A DNA stretch of 64,000 nt from Rhodospirillum centenum SW (GTDB lineage Bacteria; Pseudomonadota; Alphaproteobacteria; Azospirillales; Azospirillaceae), in contig NC_011420.2 of NCBI RefSeq assembly GCF_000016185.1, positions 1,880,501 through 1,944,500 of the forward strand, written 5' to 3'. Both the position numbers and the translations under genes were made by a program. The notes under the pieces were generated by a model that was not told where the DNA came from, searched no databases, and saw only the letters and a list, made by a program, of their open reading frames with translations. Numbering within the stretch: position 1 is the first letter of the stretch; each line of letters starts with the position of its first letter. This document shows, one piece after another, positions 26,414 through 35,039 of the stretch.

Positions 26414-26932
26414 TCAGCCCTGCGGTTCGTCGACGGGGACCTCGGCCACCCGGTCGGTCTGCCGGGCCCGCCAGTCCACCAGCGCGGCATCCAGCCGCGG
26501 GTCGGAGAGCGCCAGCACCGCGGCGGCCAGCAGCGCCCCGTTGATCGCCCCGGCCTTGCCGATGGCCAGCGTGCCGACCGGCACGCCGCCGGGCATCTGC
26601 ACGATGGAATAGAGGCTGTCCAGCCCGCGCAGCGCGTGGCTTTCCACCGGCACGCCGAAGACCGGCAGCGTCGTCATGCTGGCCGCCATGCCGGGCAGGT
26701 GCGCGGCCCCGCCGGCCCCGGCAATGATGACCCTGAGCCCGCGGCCCTTGGCCGTGTGCGCATAGTCGTAGAGGCGCTGCGGCGTCCGGTGGGCGGAGAC
26801 GATGCGCGCCTCGAACGGCACGCCCAGCTCCTCCAGGACCTGGGCGGCGTGGCGCATGGTCGCCCAGTCGGACTGGCTCCCCATGATGATGCCGACCAGC
26901 GGGTCGGCGGCGTGGGTTTCGGGCGGGGTCAC
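26414..26932 (-). CDS. purE: N5-carboxyaminoimidazole ribonucleotide mutase
   Basis: The 172-residue enzyme moves the carboxyl group of N5-CAIR to give CAIR. The motifs [25 protein letters not shown] and [10 protein letters not shown] are those of class I PurE; the pairing with PurK is as expected for that class. It is the first gene of the purEK operon. Confidence 0.96.
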   Translation of the reverse strand: MTPPETHAADPLVGIIMGSQSDWATMRHAAQVLEELGVPFEARIVSAHRTPQRLYDYAHTAKGRGLRVIIAGAGGAAHLPGMAASMTTLPVFGVPVESHALRGLDSLYSIVQMPGGVPVGTLAIGKAGAINGALLAAAVLALSDPRLDAALVDWRARQTDRVAEVPVDEPQG

Positions 26933-27037
26933 GGGCGGCGCTCCTGGCCTGTCGCAGGCGGAAAGCGGCGGATTATAGGAACGGACGCCGCCCGCGCAAG
27001 CGTGGTGGTGCAGCGCAGCGCGCCGCGCGGCCGGTGC

Positions 27038-27238
27038 TCAGGCGATGATGTCGGGCAGCAGCTCGCTCTCGATGCGGGCAATCATGTCCTTCAGCAGCAG
27101 CTTGCGCTTCTTCAGCCGCTGGAGCTGCAACTGGTCGATCGGGGTCTGCTCGGAAAGCCGCACGATGACATCGTCCAGGTCGCGGTGTTCGACCCGGAGC
27201 GCCGCCAGCTTTTCCTTCATCGCCTGTTGTTCGTTCAT
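27038..27238 (-). CDS. YdcH/DUF465 family small protein
   Basis: The 66-residue product (MNEQQAMKEKLAALRVEHRDLDDVI, shown in part) is a predicted helical hairpin with the DUF465 pattern ending RLKKRKLLLKDMIARIE. Function is unknown; members are abundant in alphaproteobacteria. The start was chosen at the family N-terminus; the frame is open upstream over the divergent phosphofructokinase start. A second member lies at 32509-32676. Confidence 0.85.
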   Translation of the reverse strand: MNEQQAMKEKLAALRVEHRDLDDVIVRLSEQTPIDQLQLQRLKKRKLLLKDMIARIESELLPDIIA

Positions 27239-27470
27239 GCCACGCGCCGCCACTGCATCGAGCGGGTTCCTTATCACAAATCCCCCGGCAGGTGGCCTGT
27301 GGAATTTGCGCCCGGCCGGTGCGGTCCGGACGGTGCATTCCGCCCCCGGTGGCCGGGCGCCCGGCGGCAGGGCGGTTGCGGCGCCGGGGCGATCTGGTAA
27401 CACTGGCAGCGTCCGGCGCGGACCCGTCCGGGCGCCGGCACCCTTCCCGTCCCGAGCATGGAACCCTGCC

Positions 27471-28565
27471 ATGACGCCCACCAAACGCATCGGCATCCTC
27501 ACCAGCGGCGGCGACTGCGCCGGCCTGAACGCGGTCATCCGGGCCGTGGTCCATCGGGCCACCACGCATTACGGCTGGCAGGTCGTCGGCATCGAGGACG
27601 GCACCCAGGGCCTGCTGTCGCGCCCCGTGCGCTACCTGAACCTGGACCTCAACATGGTGGACGGCACCATGATGCGGCAGGGCGGCACGGTGCTGGGCAC
27701 CACCAACAAGGGCGACCCCTTCGCCTATCCCATGGCCGACGGCAGCACCCGCGACCGCAGCCAGGAGATCATCGGCGGCCTGCGCGAGCTGGGCGTGGAT
27801 ACGCTGATCGGCATCGGCGGCGACGGCAGCATGGCGATCCTGCGCAGGCTGGCCGCCATCGGCGGAATCAAGCTGATCGGCGTGCCCAAGACCATCGACA
27901 ACGACCTGGGCATCACCGAGACGTCCGTCGGCTTCGATACGGCCGTCGCCGTGGCGACGGAGGCGCTGGACCGGCTCCAGCCCACCGCAGCCAGCCACGA
28001 CCGCGTCATGGTGCTGGAGGTGATGGGCCGCGATGCCGGCCATATCGCCCTGACCGCGGGCATCGCCGGCGGCGCCGACGTGATCCTGCTGCCCGAGCTG
28101 TCCTGGTCCATCGAGGGCGTGGCGGCGAAGATCCGGCAGGTGCAGCGCAACGGCCGCAACTTCGCCCTGGTCGTCGTCTCCGAAGCCGTGAAGACGGCCG
28201 AGGGCGCCGCCGCGCGGAAGGAGTTCGCCGACGGCCAGAAGCGCTACGGCGGCATCGGCAACTACATCGGCCATCTGATCTCCGAGGCGACGGGGGCGGA
28301 GACCCGCGTCACCGTGCTGGGCCATGTCCAGCGCGGCTGCCCGCCCTCCTACCGCGACCGGCTGCTGGCCTCGGCCTTCGGCGTGCGCGCCGTGGACCTG
28401 ATCGCGGAGGGCAAGTCCGACCGGCTGCTGGCCTGGTCGAACCGTCAGGTGATCGACGTGCCGATCGAGGAGGCGATCGCCGCCTATGCCAGCGTCGATA
28501 CCGCCAGCACCCTGGTGCAGACGGCGCGCGGCCTGGGCATCTATATCGGCGATGTGGACGGCTGA
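27471..28565 (+). CDS. 6-phosphofructokinase with mixed donor signature
   Basis: The 364-residue enzyme phosphorylates fructose 6-phosphate. It has GGDC at residues 13-16, IGGDGS at 115-120 and PKTIDND at 139-145. The Gly in GGDG is the ATP-type residue (PPi enzymes have GGDD), while the Lys in PKTIDND is the PPi-type residue (classic ATP enzymes have PGTIDND). A glycine/lysine pair is known from group III and trypanosomal ATP enzymes, so the phosphoryl donor cannot be told with certainty. The start follows from the family N-terminus TKRIGILTSGGDCAG. Confidence 0.93.
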   Translation: MTPTKRIGILTSGGDCAGLNAVIRAVVHRATTHYGWQVVGIEDGTQGLLSRPVRYLNLDLNMVDGTMMRQGGTVLGTTNKGDPFAYPMADGSTRDRSQEIIGGLRELGVDTLIGIGGDGSMAILRRLAAIGGIKLIGVPKTIDNDLGITETSVGFDTAVAVATEALDRLQPTAASHDRVMVLEVMGRDAGHIALTAGIAGGADVILLPELSWSIEGVAAKIRQVQRNGRNFALVVVSEAVKTAEGAAARKEFADGQKRYGGIGNYIGHLISEATGAETRVTVLGHVQRGCPPSYRDRLLASAFGVRAVDLIAEGKSDRLLAWSNRQVIDVPIEEAIAAYASVDTASTLVQTARGLGIYIGDVDG

Positions 28566-28600
28566 GCGGCCGCCCGCCGCCGCCCTGACGTGATGCCCGC

Positions 28601-29131
28601 GTGACGGTCTCTGCCGCCCCTTCCCCCGACCTCTGGCGCTTCTCCCTGGCGGTCTACGCCCGGCCGGGCGTGGCACCGATGTGCCTGGAGCTTCAGGACC
28701 GGCACGGAGCGGACGTCAACCTGCTGCTCTGGGCCGCCTGGCTGGCCCTGGTGCATGGCCATGTCCTGACGCCGGAGGAACTGGCCGGGGCGGAGGCGGC
28801 GGTGGCGCCCTGGCGCGAGGCGGTGGTGCGGCCCTTGCGCGCGGTCCGACGCACGCTGAAGGCTCCGGAACCACCCCTCCCCGCCGACGCCGGCGCCCTG
28901 CGGGAGCGGATCAAGGCGGTGGAGCTGGAGGCTGAACGGCTGCAGCAGCAGATGCTGGACGGGCTGCCGGCCACGCGCAGGCCGGGCGGCAGCCCCGCCA
29001 GCCCCGCGGCGGCCCTGGCGACCAACCTGTCGCGGCTGGTTCCGCCCGAGACTCTCCCCGCCGTTACACGGGCGTTACACACGGCCGCTCAGGAGTCCGG
29101 CATCCTCCGTGGTAGCGTCCCTTCCCCGTGA
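28601..29131 (+). CDS. TIGR02444/DUF2390 family protein
   Basis: The 176-residue product begins with a GTG start and has the family motif LWRFSLAVYARPGVAPMCLEL and DVNLLLWAAWLA. It is helical with no signal peptide. Function is unknown. The stop codon lies inside the left arm of a 16-bp inverted repeat that precedes the M13 peptidase gene. It follows the phosphofructokinase gene by 35 bases and may share its transcript. Confidence 0.85.
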   Translation: MTVSAAPSPDLWRFSLAVYARPGVAPMCLELQDRHGADVNLLLWAAWLALVHGHVLTPEELAGAEAAVAPWREAVVRPLRAVRRTLKAPEPPLPADAGALRERIKAVELEAERLQQQMLDGLPATRRPGGSPASPAAALATNLSRLVPPETLPAVTRALHTAAQESGILRGSVPSP

Positions 29132-29175
29132 GGGGGGGCCATCCGCCGCGGTGGTTGGTCCCCCCTCACGGGGAA
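29122..29175. promoter_or_regulatory. Perfect 16-bp inverted repeat before the M13 peptidase gene
   Basis: TTCCCCGTGAGGGGGG at 29122-29137 recurs as its exact complement at 29160-29175, with 22 bases between. No T-run follows. It overlaps the stop of the upstream gene and ends 24 bases before the peptidase ATG, so it can act as an operator, an attenuator-like hairpin or a transcript-stabilising structure. Confidence 0.55.
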
Positions 29176-29199
29176 ACCACGAAGAAGCATGGGGCCTCG

Positions 29200-31323
29200 A
29201 TGAGCAGGAATTCCAGCAAGGGCGCGCTGTCCCGCCGCGCGCAGTCCACCACGTCCCTGACGGGCGCCGCGCTCGGCGGCATGCTCGGGGCGTTCGCCGT
29301 CGCGCTGACCGTCGCCGGTACCGCCGTGGCCGCCGGGCCGACGCAGGTCGCGCAGTCCCAGGCCGTGCCGAAGGCGCAGCCCCCGGCCCCCGGCCTGCCG
29401 GTGCTGGACCCGGCCGTCAGCCCCTGCCAGAACTTCTTCCTGCACGCCTGCGGTCCCTGGATCAAGGCGCACCCGATCCCGGACGACCAGTCCCGCTGGG
29501 GCAGCTTCAACCTGCTGGCCGAGGACAACCAGGCCCTGCTGCACGACATCCTGGAAGCGGCGGTGAAGGCGCCGACGCCGGAGACGCAGAAGATCGGTGA
29601 CTACTACAAGGCCTGCATGGACGAGGCCGGCATCGAGGCCAAGGGCCTGAAGCCGCTGGAGCCCGTGCTGTCCGGCATCCAGGGCCTGAAGGACAAGAAG
29701 GCGATCGCGCCCCTGCTGGCGGATCTGCACCGCCAGGGCATCGGCGGCCTGTTCCGCTTCGGCCAGCAGCAGGACTTCAAGGACGCCACCATGGCCATCG
29801 CCGTGGTGGATCAGGGCGGCCTGGGCCTGCCGGACCGCGACTTCTACCTGAAGGACGACGAGCGCTCGACGAAGCTGCGCGACGCCTATGTGGCGCATGT
29901 GCAGAAGATGTTCGAGCTGGCCGGCAGCAAGCCCGAGGAGGCCGCGAAGAAGGCCGCCGCGGTGATGAAGATCGAGACGGCGCTGGCCGACGGCTCGATG
30001 ACCCGGGTGATGCGCCGGCAGCCCGAGAACCGCTACAACATGAAGGCCTTCGCGGACTTCACGGCGCTGGCCCCCAGCATCGACTGGGCCGCCTACACCG
30101 CGGCGCTGGGCGTGCCGCCGCAGAAGGATCTGAACGTCGCCAACCCGGCCTTCTTCCAGAAGCTGGAGGAGGTGGTCAAGGCGACCTCGCTGGACGACCT
30201 GAAGACCTATCTGTCCTGGCACGCCCTGCGCGGTGCTGCGCCGATGCTGCCCGACGCCTTCGTGCAGGAGAATTTCAACTTCTACGGCAAGGCCCTGTCG
30301 GGGGCGAAGCAGATCCGCCCGCGCTGGAAGCGCTGCGTCGCGGCGACCGACAACGCGCTGGGCGAGGATCTCGGCCAGCACTATGTCGAGAAGGTGTTCG
30401 GCCCCGACCACAAAAAGCGCATGCTGTCCATGGTCGCGGACATCCAGTCCGCCTTCCACGAGAAGATGGGCACGCTGGAATGGATGAGCCCGGAGACCCA
30501 GACCAAGGCCCGTGAGAAGCTGGCCGCGGTGCAGAACAAGATCGGCTATCCCGACCAGTGGCTGGACTACTCGCTGCTGGAGGTGAAGCCGGACGACGCG
30601 CTGGGCAACGCCGCCCGCGCCAACGCCTTCGAGACGAAGCGCGACCTGGACAAGATCGGCAAGCCCGTGGACCGCGGCGAGTGGTTCATGACCCCGCCGA
30701 CCGTGAACGCCTACTATTCGCCGGCCTTCAACGACATCAACTTCCCGGCCGGCATCCTGCGTCCGCCCTTCTTCGACTTCGAGGCCGACGACGCCTACAA
30801 CTACGGCGCCATCGGCGCCGTGATCGGGCATGAGATCACGCACGGCTTCGACGACCAGGGCCGCAAGTTCGACGCCAAGGGCAACCTGTCGAACTGGTGG
30901 ACCGAGGACGACGCCAAGCGCTTCACCGAGCGCGCCCAGTGCCTGGTGGACCAGTACGGCTCCTACGTCGCGGAAGGCGACGTGAAGCAGAACGGCGAGC
31001 TGACCCTGGGCGAGAACACCGCCGACAACGGCGGCCTGCGTCTGGCCCTGGCCGGGCTGCGCAAGCGGCTGGGCGAGAAGGGGCTGGCCGAGAAGGTCGG
31101 CGGCCTGACGGCGGAGCAGCGCTTCTTCTACGGCTGGGCGCATGTCTGGTGCGCCACGGCGCGGCCGGAGGCGCGGGTGCTGCAGGCCAAGACCGACCCG
31201 CACTCGCTGCCGGAGTACCGTGTCAACGGCACCGTCTCCAACATGGAAGACTTCGCCAAGGCCTTCAACTGCAAGCCCACGGACCCGATGGTCCGCGGCG
31301 AGAAGGCCTGCCGCGTCTGGTGA
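29200..31323 (+). CDS. M13 family zinc metallopeptidase (neprilysin/PepO-like)
   Basis: The 707-residue enzyme has an N-terminal signal peptide or membrane segment (residues 20-47), the M13 N-terminal domain (SPCQNFFLHACGPWIKAHP) and the catalytic domain with the zinc motif HEITH and the downstream ENTADNGG, whose Glu is the third zinc ligand. It ends in CRVW, the usual C-terminus of the family. It degrades peptides in the periplasm. The ATG at 29200 gives a proper signal sequence. Confidence 0.95.
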   Translation: MSRNSSKGALSRRAQSTTSLTGAALGGMLGAFAVALTVAGTAVAAGPTQVAQSQAVPKAQPPAPGLPVLDPAVSPCQNFFLHACGPWIKAHPIPDDQSRWGSFNLLAEDNQALLHDILEAAVKAPTPETQKIGDYYKACMDEAGIEAKGLKPLEPVLSGIQGLKDKKAIAPLLADLHRQGIGGLFRFGQQQDFKDATMAIAVVDQGGLGLPDRDFYLKDDERSTKLRDAYVAHVQKMFELAGSKPEEAAKKAAAVMKIETALADGSMTRVMRRQPENRYNMKAFADFTALAPSIDWAAYTAALGVPPQKDLNVANPAFFQKLEEVVKATSLDDLKTYLSWHALRGAAPMLPDAFVQENFNFYGKALSGAKQIRPRWKRCVAATDNALGEDLGQHYVEKVFGPDHKKRMLSMVADIQSAFHEKMGTLEWMSPETQTKAREKLAAVQNKIGYPDQWLDYSLLEVKPDDALGNAARANAFETKRDLDKIGKPVDRGEWFMTPPTVNAYYSPAFNDINFPAGILRPPFFDFEADDAYNYGAIGAVIGHEITHGFDDQGRKFDAKGNLSNWWTEDDAKRFTERAQCLVDQYGSYVAEGDVKQNGELTLGENTADNGGLRLALAGLRKRLGEKGLAEKVGGLTAEQRFFYGWAHVWCATARPEARVLQAKTDPHSLPEYRVNGTVSNMEDFAKAFNCKPTDPMVRGEKACRVW

Positions 31324-31377
31324 CGGCCGGGGCCGGGGCACCGCCCCGGCTCCCCTTCCCCTTCGCGGATACGACGA

Positions 31378-31404
31378 GGGCGGGCCCGCAAGGACCCGCC
31401 CTTT
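31378..31404 (+). terminator. Terminator of the M13 peptidase gene
   Basis: A GGGCGGG/CCCGCCC stem, extended by CC/GG inside with a GCAA loop, is followed by TTT. It lies between convergent genes and may work both ways. Confidence 0.7.
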
Positions 31405-31447
31405 CGCATTCCAGGCTCCGGCGGACCGGAATGTCGGCCGACGCCGG

Positions 31448-31678
31448 TCAGTTCCGGTCGGTGCGGTCCTCGATCCGGTCGCCGGCCTCTTCGGCGTTCC
31501 GCTCCAGGCGGTCGCCGGTATTCTCCAGGGCCTCCCCGGTCTCCTCGGCCGCCTCGTCGAGCTGGGCGCCGGCCCGCTCGGCGGGACCCTCGTTGTCGCA
31601 GGCGGCCAGGGCCAGCGGCGAAGCCAGCAGGGCCACGGCGAGGAAGCGGCGCAGGGTGGGGTTGGCGGTCATGTCCAT
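31448..31678 (-). CDS. Small lipoprotein, probably a general stress response protein
   Basis: The 76-residue product has a lipoprotein signal with lipobox LAAC (Cys at residue 27). The mature part is acidic and helical with repeated ENTGDRLERNAEEAGDRIED heptad-like units, so it may form a periplasmic coiled coil. The ATG at 31672 is an alternative start. A perfect EcfG-type promoter lies 46 bases upstream, which suggests induction by general stress. Function is unknown. Confidence 0.8.
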   Translation of the reverse strand: MDMTANPTLRRFLAVALLASPLALAACDNEGPAERAGAQLDEAAEETGEALENTGDRLERNAEEAGDRIEDRTDRN

Positions 31679-31723
31679 GTCCGTTCGCTGTTGCAGGGGG
31701 CCGCCGCAGCGGCTGCAACAACC

Positions 31724-31749
31724 AACGTCAAGAGCGCATCGGTGGTTCC
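31724..31749 (-). promoter_or_regulatory. EcfG-type general stress promoter
   Basis: On the minus strand GGAAC, 17 bases, then CGTT match exactly the consensus GGAAC-N16/17-CGTT of the alphaproteobacterial general stress sigma factor EcfG. The spacing to the lipoprotein gene (about 45 bases to the ATG) is right for its promoter. Confidence 0.7.
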
Positions 31750-31808
31750 GGGCGCCGTGAAACGATCACACTGGGGCGATTCCGGGGCAGCGCCTCCCCG
31801 GTCGGGGT

Positions 31809-32420
31809 TCAGTCCCCGTCCGCAGCGACGGGCGGCACCGGGGCCGGGGCTGCCGGATCGCGCCAGCGCCGCACCCGGTCCGTCTCGATGTCGAACAGGT
31901 CGAGCACGCGGCCGACCGTGTGGTCCACCATCTCGTCCACCGAGCCGGGCAGCGCATAGAGCGCCGGCACCGGCGGATAGACGATCGCCCCCATCTCCGT
32001 CACCGCCACCATGGAGCGCAGATGACCCAGATGCAGCGGCGTCTCCCGCACCATCAGGACCAGCCGCCGGCGCTCCTTCAGCACGACATCGGCCGCGCGG
32101 GTCAGCAGCGTCGAGGTCACGCCGGTGGCGATCTCGCTCAGGCTGCGCATGGAGCACGGGGCGACGACCATGCCGAGCGTGCGGAAGCTGCCGCTGGAGA
32201 TGGCGGCCCCGATATCCTGCGGGGAATGCGCCACATCCGCCAGCGCCCGCACGTCCGCCGCCTTCAGGTCTGTTTCATACGCAAGGGTCACCTCCGCCGA
32301 CCTGCTCATTACGAGGTGGGTTTCGATCGGCAAGGGACGTAGGATTTGCAGCAGGCGGATGCCGTAGACGACACCCGAGGCGCCGCTGATACCGACGATG
32401 AGGCGGGGAGTTCCGGACAT
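31809..32420 (-). CDS. ubiX: Flavin prenyltransferase UbiX
   Basis: The 203-residue enzyme prenylates FMN to make the cofactor of UbiD-type decarboxylases in ubiquinone synthesis. The N-terminus PRLIVGISGASGVVYGIRLL and the motif VVAPCSMRSLSEIATG are diagnostic. The ATG at 32420 fits the family N-terminus. No ubiD is adjacent. It is divergent from the small YdcH gene. Confidence 0.94.
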   Translation of the reverse strand: MSGTPRLIVGISGASGVVYGIRLLQILRPLPIETHLVMSRSAEVTLAYETDLKAADVRALADVAHSPQDIGAAISSGSFRTLGMVVAPCSMRSLSEIATGVTSTLLTRAADVVLKERRRLVLMVRETPLHLGHLRSMVAVTEMGAIVYPPVPALYALPGSVDEMVDHTVGRVLDLFDIETDRVRRWRDPAAPAPVPPVAADGD

Positions 32421-32508
32421 GGACGTGATGTAGCGTTCCGCCGCGCCAGCGTCCAGCACCAGCTTCCCGCCCGTGACCTGAGTCCGCGACCCGGCAGGAG
32501 GGAACGAG

Positions 32509-32676
32509 ATGTCGATGGTGGAGCGTGTCGAATCCCTGAAGGTGAAGCACCGGACCCTGGAGGCGCTGCTGCGCCACGAGACGCAACGGCCCCTGCCCGA
32601 CCCCGCCATCGTCACCCGCCTGAAGCGGGAGAAACTGCGCATCAAGGATGAGATCGCCCGGATCGCCCTGGCCTGA
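32509..32676 (+). CDS. YdcH/DUF465 family small protein (second copy)
   Basis: A 55-residue frame begins MSMVERVESLKVKHRTLEAL with a GGAGGG ribosome site 7 bases upstream and ends KREKLRIKDEIARIALA. The helical-hairpin pattern and the RLKREKLRIKDEI segment match DUF465. It shares only the family pattern with the member at 27038-27238. Confidence 0.85.
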   Translation: MSMVERVESLKVKHRTLEALLRHETQRPLPDPAIVTRLKREKLRIKDEIARIALA

Positions 32677-32715
32677 CCGGGAGCCGGACGACAGGGGCTG
32701 GAAGAGACACCAGCC

Positions 32716-32760
32716 GGAAACGCAGACGGCGTGTCCCGCCAGGGACACGCCGTCCGTTCC
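32716..32760. terminator. Hairpin between convergent YdcH and trcR genes
   Basis: GACGGCGTGTCCC at 32725-32737 pairs perfectly with its complement at 32742-32754, with a GCCA loop, and the stem extends through GGAA/TTCC. It has no T-run but its place between convergent genes suits a two-way terminator. Confidence 0.55.
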
Positions 32761-32798
32761 GTGACCGTGACAGGCCGGGAGCGCCTGCCGGGATGCCG

Positions 32799-33413
32799 TC
32801 AGTCGGCGTCGTACTCGGCCGCGTCCCCGGCACCTGCACCGCCTTCGACCAGCCCGGAGACGGTCTCCGTCTCCTCCTCCTCGTCGGCGGGGCGGCCCTT
32901 GCGAGCCTTCTCCAGCGCCGCTTCCATCTCCCGCTGGCTGCACAGGCCCAGCAGGACGGGGTTGCGCGGCTTGATGTTCTGGGAGTTCCAGTGGGTCTTG
33001 TCGCGCACCGAGGCGATGGTCGGCTTCGTCGTGCCGATCAGCTTGCAGATCTGCGCGTCGGTGAGCTGCGGATAGGTCTTCAGCAGCCAGGAGATCGCGT
33101 CGGGCTTGTCGCCGCGCTTGGTCACCGGCGTATAGCGCGGCCCCTTGGCGCGGGCGACCGGCTGCGGCAGATCCTGGTGCCGCATCTGGAGCTTGGCGTT
33201 CGGGTCCTTTTCCACCCGATGGATCTCGTCCCAGGTAAGCTCGCCGCCCGCGATGGGGTCGCGCCCGACCATGCCTACCGCCACCTCGTCGTCGGCGATG
33301 GCCTGGACCTCCAGCTCGTGCATGCCGCAGAACTCGGCGATCTGATCGAAGGTCAGGCCGGTGTTCTCGACCAGCCAGACCGCGGTCGCCTTCGGCATCA
33401 GGGGCAGAGCCAT
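32799..33413 (-). CDS. trcR: TrcR (DUF1013) cell-cycle transcriptional regulator
   Basis: The 204-residue protein matches DUF1013 over its length: MPKATAVWLVENTGLTFDQIAEFCGMHELEV at the start (two helix-turn-helix-like blocks) and LTDAQICKLIGTTKPTIASVRDKTHWN in the middle. The family is named TrcR after work in Caulobacter, where it binds RNA polymerase. The C-terminus is acidic and disordered. A GAGGAGG site precedes the ATG. Its target genes here are unknown. Confidence 0.88.
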   Translation of the reverse strand: MALPLMPKATAVWLVENTGLTFDQIAEFCGMHELEVQAIADDEVAVGMVGRDPIAGGELTWDEIHRVEKDPNAKLQMRHQDLPQPVARAKGPRYTPVTKRGDKPDAISWLLKTYPQLTDAQICKLIGTTKPTIASVRDKTHWNSQNIKPRNPVLLGLCSQREMEAALEKARKGRPADEEEETETVSGLVEGGAGAGDAAEYDAD

Positions 33414-33565
33414 GTTTCCTCCTCGAACGCAAAGCCCGCCCGTGGCGCGGGTCACTGGCCCCGCGCAGCCCCGGACGGAAATGTCACGTATGCTTCTGCT
33501 ATACAGGCAGGTGCCGGGAGAGGTCACGCCTTTTCGCAAGGAGCGCGCGTGGCGGACAGCCGGCT

Positions 33566-34567
33566 TCACCCGGCAACGGTGAGGATGATCTTGCCGACAT
33601 GCTCGCCGGATTCGATCAGGGCATGGGCGGCGGCGGCCTGCTCCAGCGGGAAGGTGCGGTAGATGCGCGGCCGCACCAGCCCCTCCTCCAGCAGCGGCCA
33701 GACCTTCTCCTGCAGGGCCACGGCGATGCGCCCCTTCTCCGCCACCGGCCGCGGCCGCAGGGTGGAGCCGGTGAGCACCAGCCGCTTCTGCATCACCCAC
33801 ATCAGGTTGAGCGTCCCCTTCGGCCCGCGCTGGAAGGCGATGGAGACATGCCGCCCGTCGGGGGCGAGGCAGTCCACGTTGCGGGCAAGGTAGTCGCCAC
33901 CGACCATGTCCAGCACCACGTCGACCCCGGTGCCGCCGGTCAGCTCCTTGACCACGACCACGAAATCCTCGGCCTTGTAGTCGATGCCGCGGTCGGCCCC
34001 CAGCTCCTCGCAGGCGCGGGCCTTGGCCGGGCTTCCGGCGGTGGCGAAGACACGGGCGCCGAACGCCTTGGCGAGCTGGATGGCGGTGGTGCCGATGCCG
34101 CTGGTGCCGCCATGGACCAGCAGCGACTCGGTCGGCTTCAGGGCGCCGCGCTCGAACACGTTGCTCCAGACGGTGAAGAAGGTCTCCGGCACGCCCGCCG
34201 CCTCCACCGCCGACAGCCCGCGCGGGATCGGCAGGCACTGCGGTGCCGGGGCGACGCAGTAGGCGGCATAGCCGCCGCCGGCGACCAGGGCGCAGAGCGC
34301 ATCGCCCTCGCGCCAGCCCGACACGCCCTCGCCCACGGCCGCGACGGTGCCGGCCACCTCAAGCCCCGGCAGGTCGCTCGCCCCCGGCGGCGGCGGATAG
34401 AGGCCCAGGCGCTGGAGCACGTCCGGACGGTTGACGCCGGCGGCGGCGACGCGGATCAGCAGCTCGCCCGGGCCGGGCCGCGGCACCGGCCGCTCCACCG
34501 GGCGCAGCACCTCCGGGCCGCCGGCCCCGCCGATCTCCACCGCACGCATCCGCTCGGGCACCGCCAT
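33566..34567 (-). CDS. NAD(P)H quinone oxidoreductase (zeta-crystallin type)
   Basis: The 333-residue medium-chain reductase has the quinone oxidoreductase segments AAGVNRPDVLQRLGLYPPPP and the Rossmann motif LVHGGTSGIGTTAIQLAKAF. It reduces quinones or other activated double bonds with NADPH and has no zinc-site residues. The ATG at 34567 lies 6 bases after AGGAGG; an ATG two codons earlier is too close to that site. It is divergent from the DUF1192 gene. Confidence 0.92.
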   Translation of the reverse strand: MAVPERMRAVEIGGAGGPEVLRPVERPVPRPGPGELLIRVAAAGVNRPDVLQRLGLYPPPPGASDLPGLEVAGTVAAVGEGVSGWREGDALCALVAGGGYAAYCVAPAPQCLPIPRGLSAVEAAGVPETFFTVWSNVFERGALKPTESLLVHGGTSGIGTTAIQLAKAFGARVFATAGSPAKARACEELGADRGIDYKAEDFVVVVKELTGGTGVDVVLDMVGGDYLARNVDCLAPDGRHVSIAFQRGPKGTLNLMWVMQKRLVLTGSTLRPRPVAEKGRIAVALQEKVWPLLEEGLVRPRIYRTFPLEQAAAAHALIESGEHVGKIILTVAG

Positions 34568-34685
34568 CACCATCCTCCTGAAAACCGACGGAGCGCCCCT
34601 GACCGGATCGCGCCCGCTGTTGCCCCGGCCCCGGGGCGGGGACAGACTATACAGATCGGAACCGCCTTGAGCAGAGGATGACGCC

Positions 34686-34868
34686 ATGGAACCGGAGGAT
34701 TTCGAGCCGCGCAACCGGCCGGCCAGACCGAAGGATCTCTCCACCCTGTCGGTGGGCGACCTGGAGGAGTACATCGCCGGCCTGGAGGCCGAGATCGCCC
34801 GCGCCCGCGCGACGATCCAGGCGAAACAGGCCGTGACCGCCGCCGCCCAGGCCGTCTTCAAGCGCTGA
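34686..34868 (+). CDS. DUF1192 family small protein
   Basis: The 60-residue product (segment DLSTLSVGDLEEYIAGLEAE) matches DUF1192, a short coiled-coil family found in alphaproteobacteria. No function is known. Confidence 0.85.
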   Translation: MEPEDFEPRNRPARPKDLSTLSVGDLEEYIAGLEAEIARARATIQAKQAVTAAAQAVFKR

Positions 34869-34960
34869 GCGTCCGTCAGGCCCGGGCATCTGATGCCGGA
34901 CGTCGCGGCGCTGCCGCCGGAGCGAGAGGAGCGCCGCGGACGTCACAGAACGTCTCGTCC

Positions 34961-34993
34961 GTCATAAGACTTTTTCGCACGTCATAAGACTTT
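34961..34993 (+). repeat. 13-bp direct repeats 20 bases apart upstream of the inverse autotransporter gene
   Basis: GTCATAAGACTTT occurs at 34961-34973 and again at 34981-34993. The 20-base period is close to two helical turns, which suits two molecules of a regulator on one DNA face. Shorter ACGTC echoes occur just upstream. Confidence 0.55.
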
Positions 34994-35039
34994 CATGGAG
35001 CGCTGCTAGGGTCCCGCCTCTTTCCTGAGGGGGGAAACG

